From positions 1 to 51,811 of the forward strand of contig JAATET010000087.1 in the NCBI GenBank assembly GCA_015655545.1: a DNA stretch of 51,811 nucleotides. Reading direction: 5' to 3'. The notes beneath the pieces were generated by a model, which saw nothing but the letters and a program-made list of their open reading frames with translations, had not been told where the DNA came from and did no database searches. Shown in pieces: positions 50,587 to 51,811 of this stretch. Numbering within the stretch: position 1 is the first letter of the stretch; each line of letters opens with the position of its first letter. This DNA comes from Chthoniobacterales bacterium. Lineage in GTDB: Bacteria; Verrucomicrobiota; Verrucomicrobiia; Chthoniobacterales; JAATET01. The position numbers and the translations under genes were made by a program.

Positions 50587-51811
50587 CGTTGTGAGGGCGC
50601 GGGCGGCCGATCCAATGCGGGCCAGGTGCCGCGGGCGCGGGCGGCGAGATACCGCTGGATGAGCCAGATCGGCATCTCGAGATGGCTGAGCCGGCCGCGC
50701 TGGAAGCCGGTCGCGAAAAATCCCCGCTGCACGGCGGTGCAGACTTCCATGTCTTCCATGTGGAAATCGACGAGCATCTTTTCCGCGAGCGCAAGCTTCC
50801 GATCGCAGTCCGGATCGTCGAGCGCGCGGTCGTGGACGAGCATGGTGGTTTGCAGGCGGCTGTGATCCGGCGAGATCGGATCGATGCGATACCAGAAGAC
50901 GCGGTCGGGGCCGTTGAAGAGCAGGAAGCTCGGCTGGCCGAGGTAGGCGCTCATCTGCCGGCGGTGCTCCGCGGGCAGCGTGGGGATGGCCGGGAAATCC
51001 GCGTCGCCGGACGTCTCGATGCCCTCCTGAAAGGGCAGGTTCACGCGGATGGAGTGGGAGCGCTCGGCATCCGTCCAGGTGTGTTTGGCGTGCATGAGGG
51101 GCTGGAGGGTTTTGCAGTGCGCGCCGAGATGATGGTAGGGCTCCATGAAATTTTCCACGAGCACCTTCCAGTTGAACGGGCAATCCCATTCGCGATGGAG
51201 GACCAGCTTCATCCGGCCGGTTTCCCAGCCGGCGATGTCGTCGGCGAGCGGCTGATATTGCGCGGCGAGCGGGCCGGCGTCGCCGGAGAGGTTCACGAAG
51301 AGGAAGCCGTTCCAGACTTCGGAGCGGAAGCTTTTCAGCCCGACGTCGTCGCGGCGGAACCCCTCCGCGAGCTGCATTTCCGGGCAGGCTTTGAGGCGGC
51401 CGTCGAGTTCGAAGCTCCAATGATGGTAAGGGCAGAGGAACAGCCGCGCGTGGCCACAGCCCGGGCTGCCGGCGCGGGGATCGCCCACGCCGTGAGCGTG
51501 ACCTCCCTCGTGGCCATCGTAGCCGAAGCCGGGCGGCATGATGTCCATCGCGCGATGCGGGCAGACGCGTGAGAGCACGCGGACGACGCCATCCTTGCCG
51601 TGGACCGCGATGAGCGGTTCGCCGAGCACCTCGAGATTGAGGAAGTCGCCGGCCTGCGGGATTTGCGAAACATGCGCGAGGCAAAGCCAGGCCGGGCGCA
51701 GCACGTGATCCACCTCCCAGGTAAAATAAGTCTCGTCGGTATAGATGCCGGCCGGCAGCGTGGTGGCGCGCTCCAGCGGGAGATCGGCGGTGCGCTGCAG
51801 GTCGGCGAGCA
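50583..51811 (-). CDS. Rieske non-heme iron oxygenase, alpha subunit (copy 2, 5' end outside window)
   Basis: Paralogue of the oxygenase at 47646; at least 409 codons are visible and the N-terminus lies beyond the right edge. The frame is open to the last base ('LPLERATTLPAGIYTDETYF' can be read near the edge). Rieske ligands are in 'CPHRAMDIMPP' and 'CPYHHW', separated by 40 residues rich in Gly and His and again ending 'PGCGHARLFL'. The iron site is 'VLVENFMEPYHHLGAHCKTL', with Glu as bridging residue. The C-terminus 'GRLSHLEMPIWLIQRYLAARARGTWPALDR' matches the other copy closely. It is the first visible gene of an ATGA-coupled run (SUMF1-like, isomerase, Rieske copy 1, deacetylase). Two alpha-type oxygenases in one operon may act sequentially or as a mixed oligomer. 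Confidence 0.9.
   Translation of the reverse strand, partial: LADLQRTADLPLERATTLPAGIYTDETYFTWEVDHVLRPAWLCLAHVSQIPQAGDFLNLEVLGEPLIAVHGKDGVVRVLSRVCPHRAMDIMPPGFGYDGHEGGHAHGVGDPRAGSPGCGHARLFLCPYHHWSFELDGRLKACPEMQLAEGFRRDDVGLKSFRSEVWNGFLFVNLSGDAGPLAAQYQPLADDIAGWETGRMKLVLHREWDCPFNWKVLVENFMEPYHHLGAHCKTLQPLMHAKHTWTDAERSHSIRVNLPFQEGIETSGDADFPAIPTLPAEHRRQMSAYLGQPSFLLFNGPDRVFWYRIDPISPDHSRLQTTMLVHDRALDDPDCDRKLALAEKMLVDFHMEDMEVCTAVQRGFFATGFQRGRLSHLEMPIWLIQRYLAARARGTWPALDRPPAPSQR

Overview
This GC-rich window looks like chromosomal DNA of a Verrucomicrobiota bacterium (moderate confidence). The evidence is futalosine-route menaquinone genes (mqnE, mqnA), PEP-CTERM exported proteins, a membrane protein carrying the 'WSEIEARDDATFAANLHAIGCP' type motif that I associate with this phylum, and dispersed GGATT-type and TTCGAAAT-type repeats between and inside genes. 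Gene packing is tight, with many 4-bp ATGA overlaps and convergent genes that touch or overlap.

Layout. 1-7.0 kb: the N-terminus of uvrB, an exported DUF3828-like protein, mqnE-mqnA, a geranylgeranyl-reductase-like flavoprotein coupled to hemW on the opposite strand, then an exported DUF362 protein coupled to a squalene/phytoene synthase. 7.0-16.3 kb: a 1,219-residue NRPS-like protein directly behind ilvD, with nearly every catalytic motif altered; a TPR lipoprotein; an exported peroxiredoxin; tRNA-Lys(UUU); an SMP-30-like protein; a coupled pair (unknown plus DUF6504-like); and an exported unknown.

16.5-40.3 kb is a cell-surface island. It holds an anchored protein, a PEP-CTERM protein behind a possible c-di-GMP-I-like leader, and a PstS-like exported protein. 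Then comes a compact operon: a two-partner secretion transporter (TpsB), a DUF2341/LamG-ExbB fusion, ExbD, TonB, a putative porin and a periplasmic coiled-coil protein. It is followed by a 3,933-residue filamentous-haemagglutinin-like exoprotein (TpsA) and a LamG PEP-CTERM protein. The simplest reading is a two-partner secretion locus with its own proton-motive-force transducer. Several transcription units here share an upstream TGTGAC...TTG element. I consider this the most interesting system in the window.

40.4-51.8 kb: a TRIC-type channel, then a minus-strand nitrogen-catabolism region. A NikR-like regulator lacks most nickel ligands and sits behind a near-perfect 30-bp palindrome. It leads an operon for two DUF1989 proteins (carboxyguanidine-deiminase type) and a urea/guanidine carboxylase. 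Upstream on the same strand is a second cluster: Rieske oxygenase, SUMF1-like protein, TIM-barrel isomerase, second Rieske oxygenase, and a polysaccharide-deacetylase/allantoinase-like enzyme. The two clusters may together degrade an N-substituted guanidine or other amine, but that is inference.
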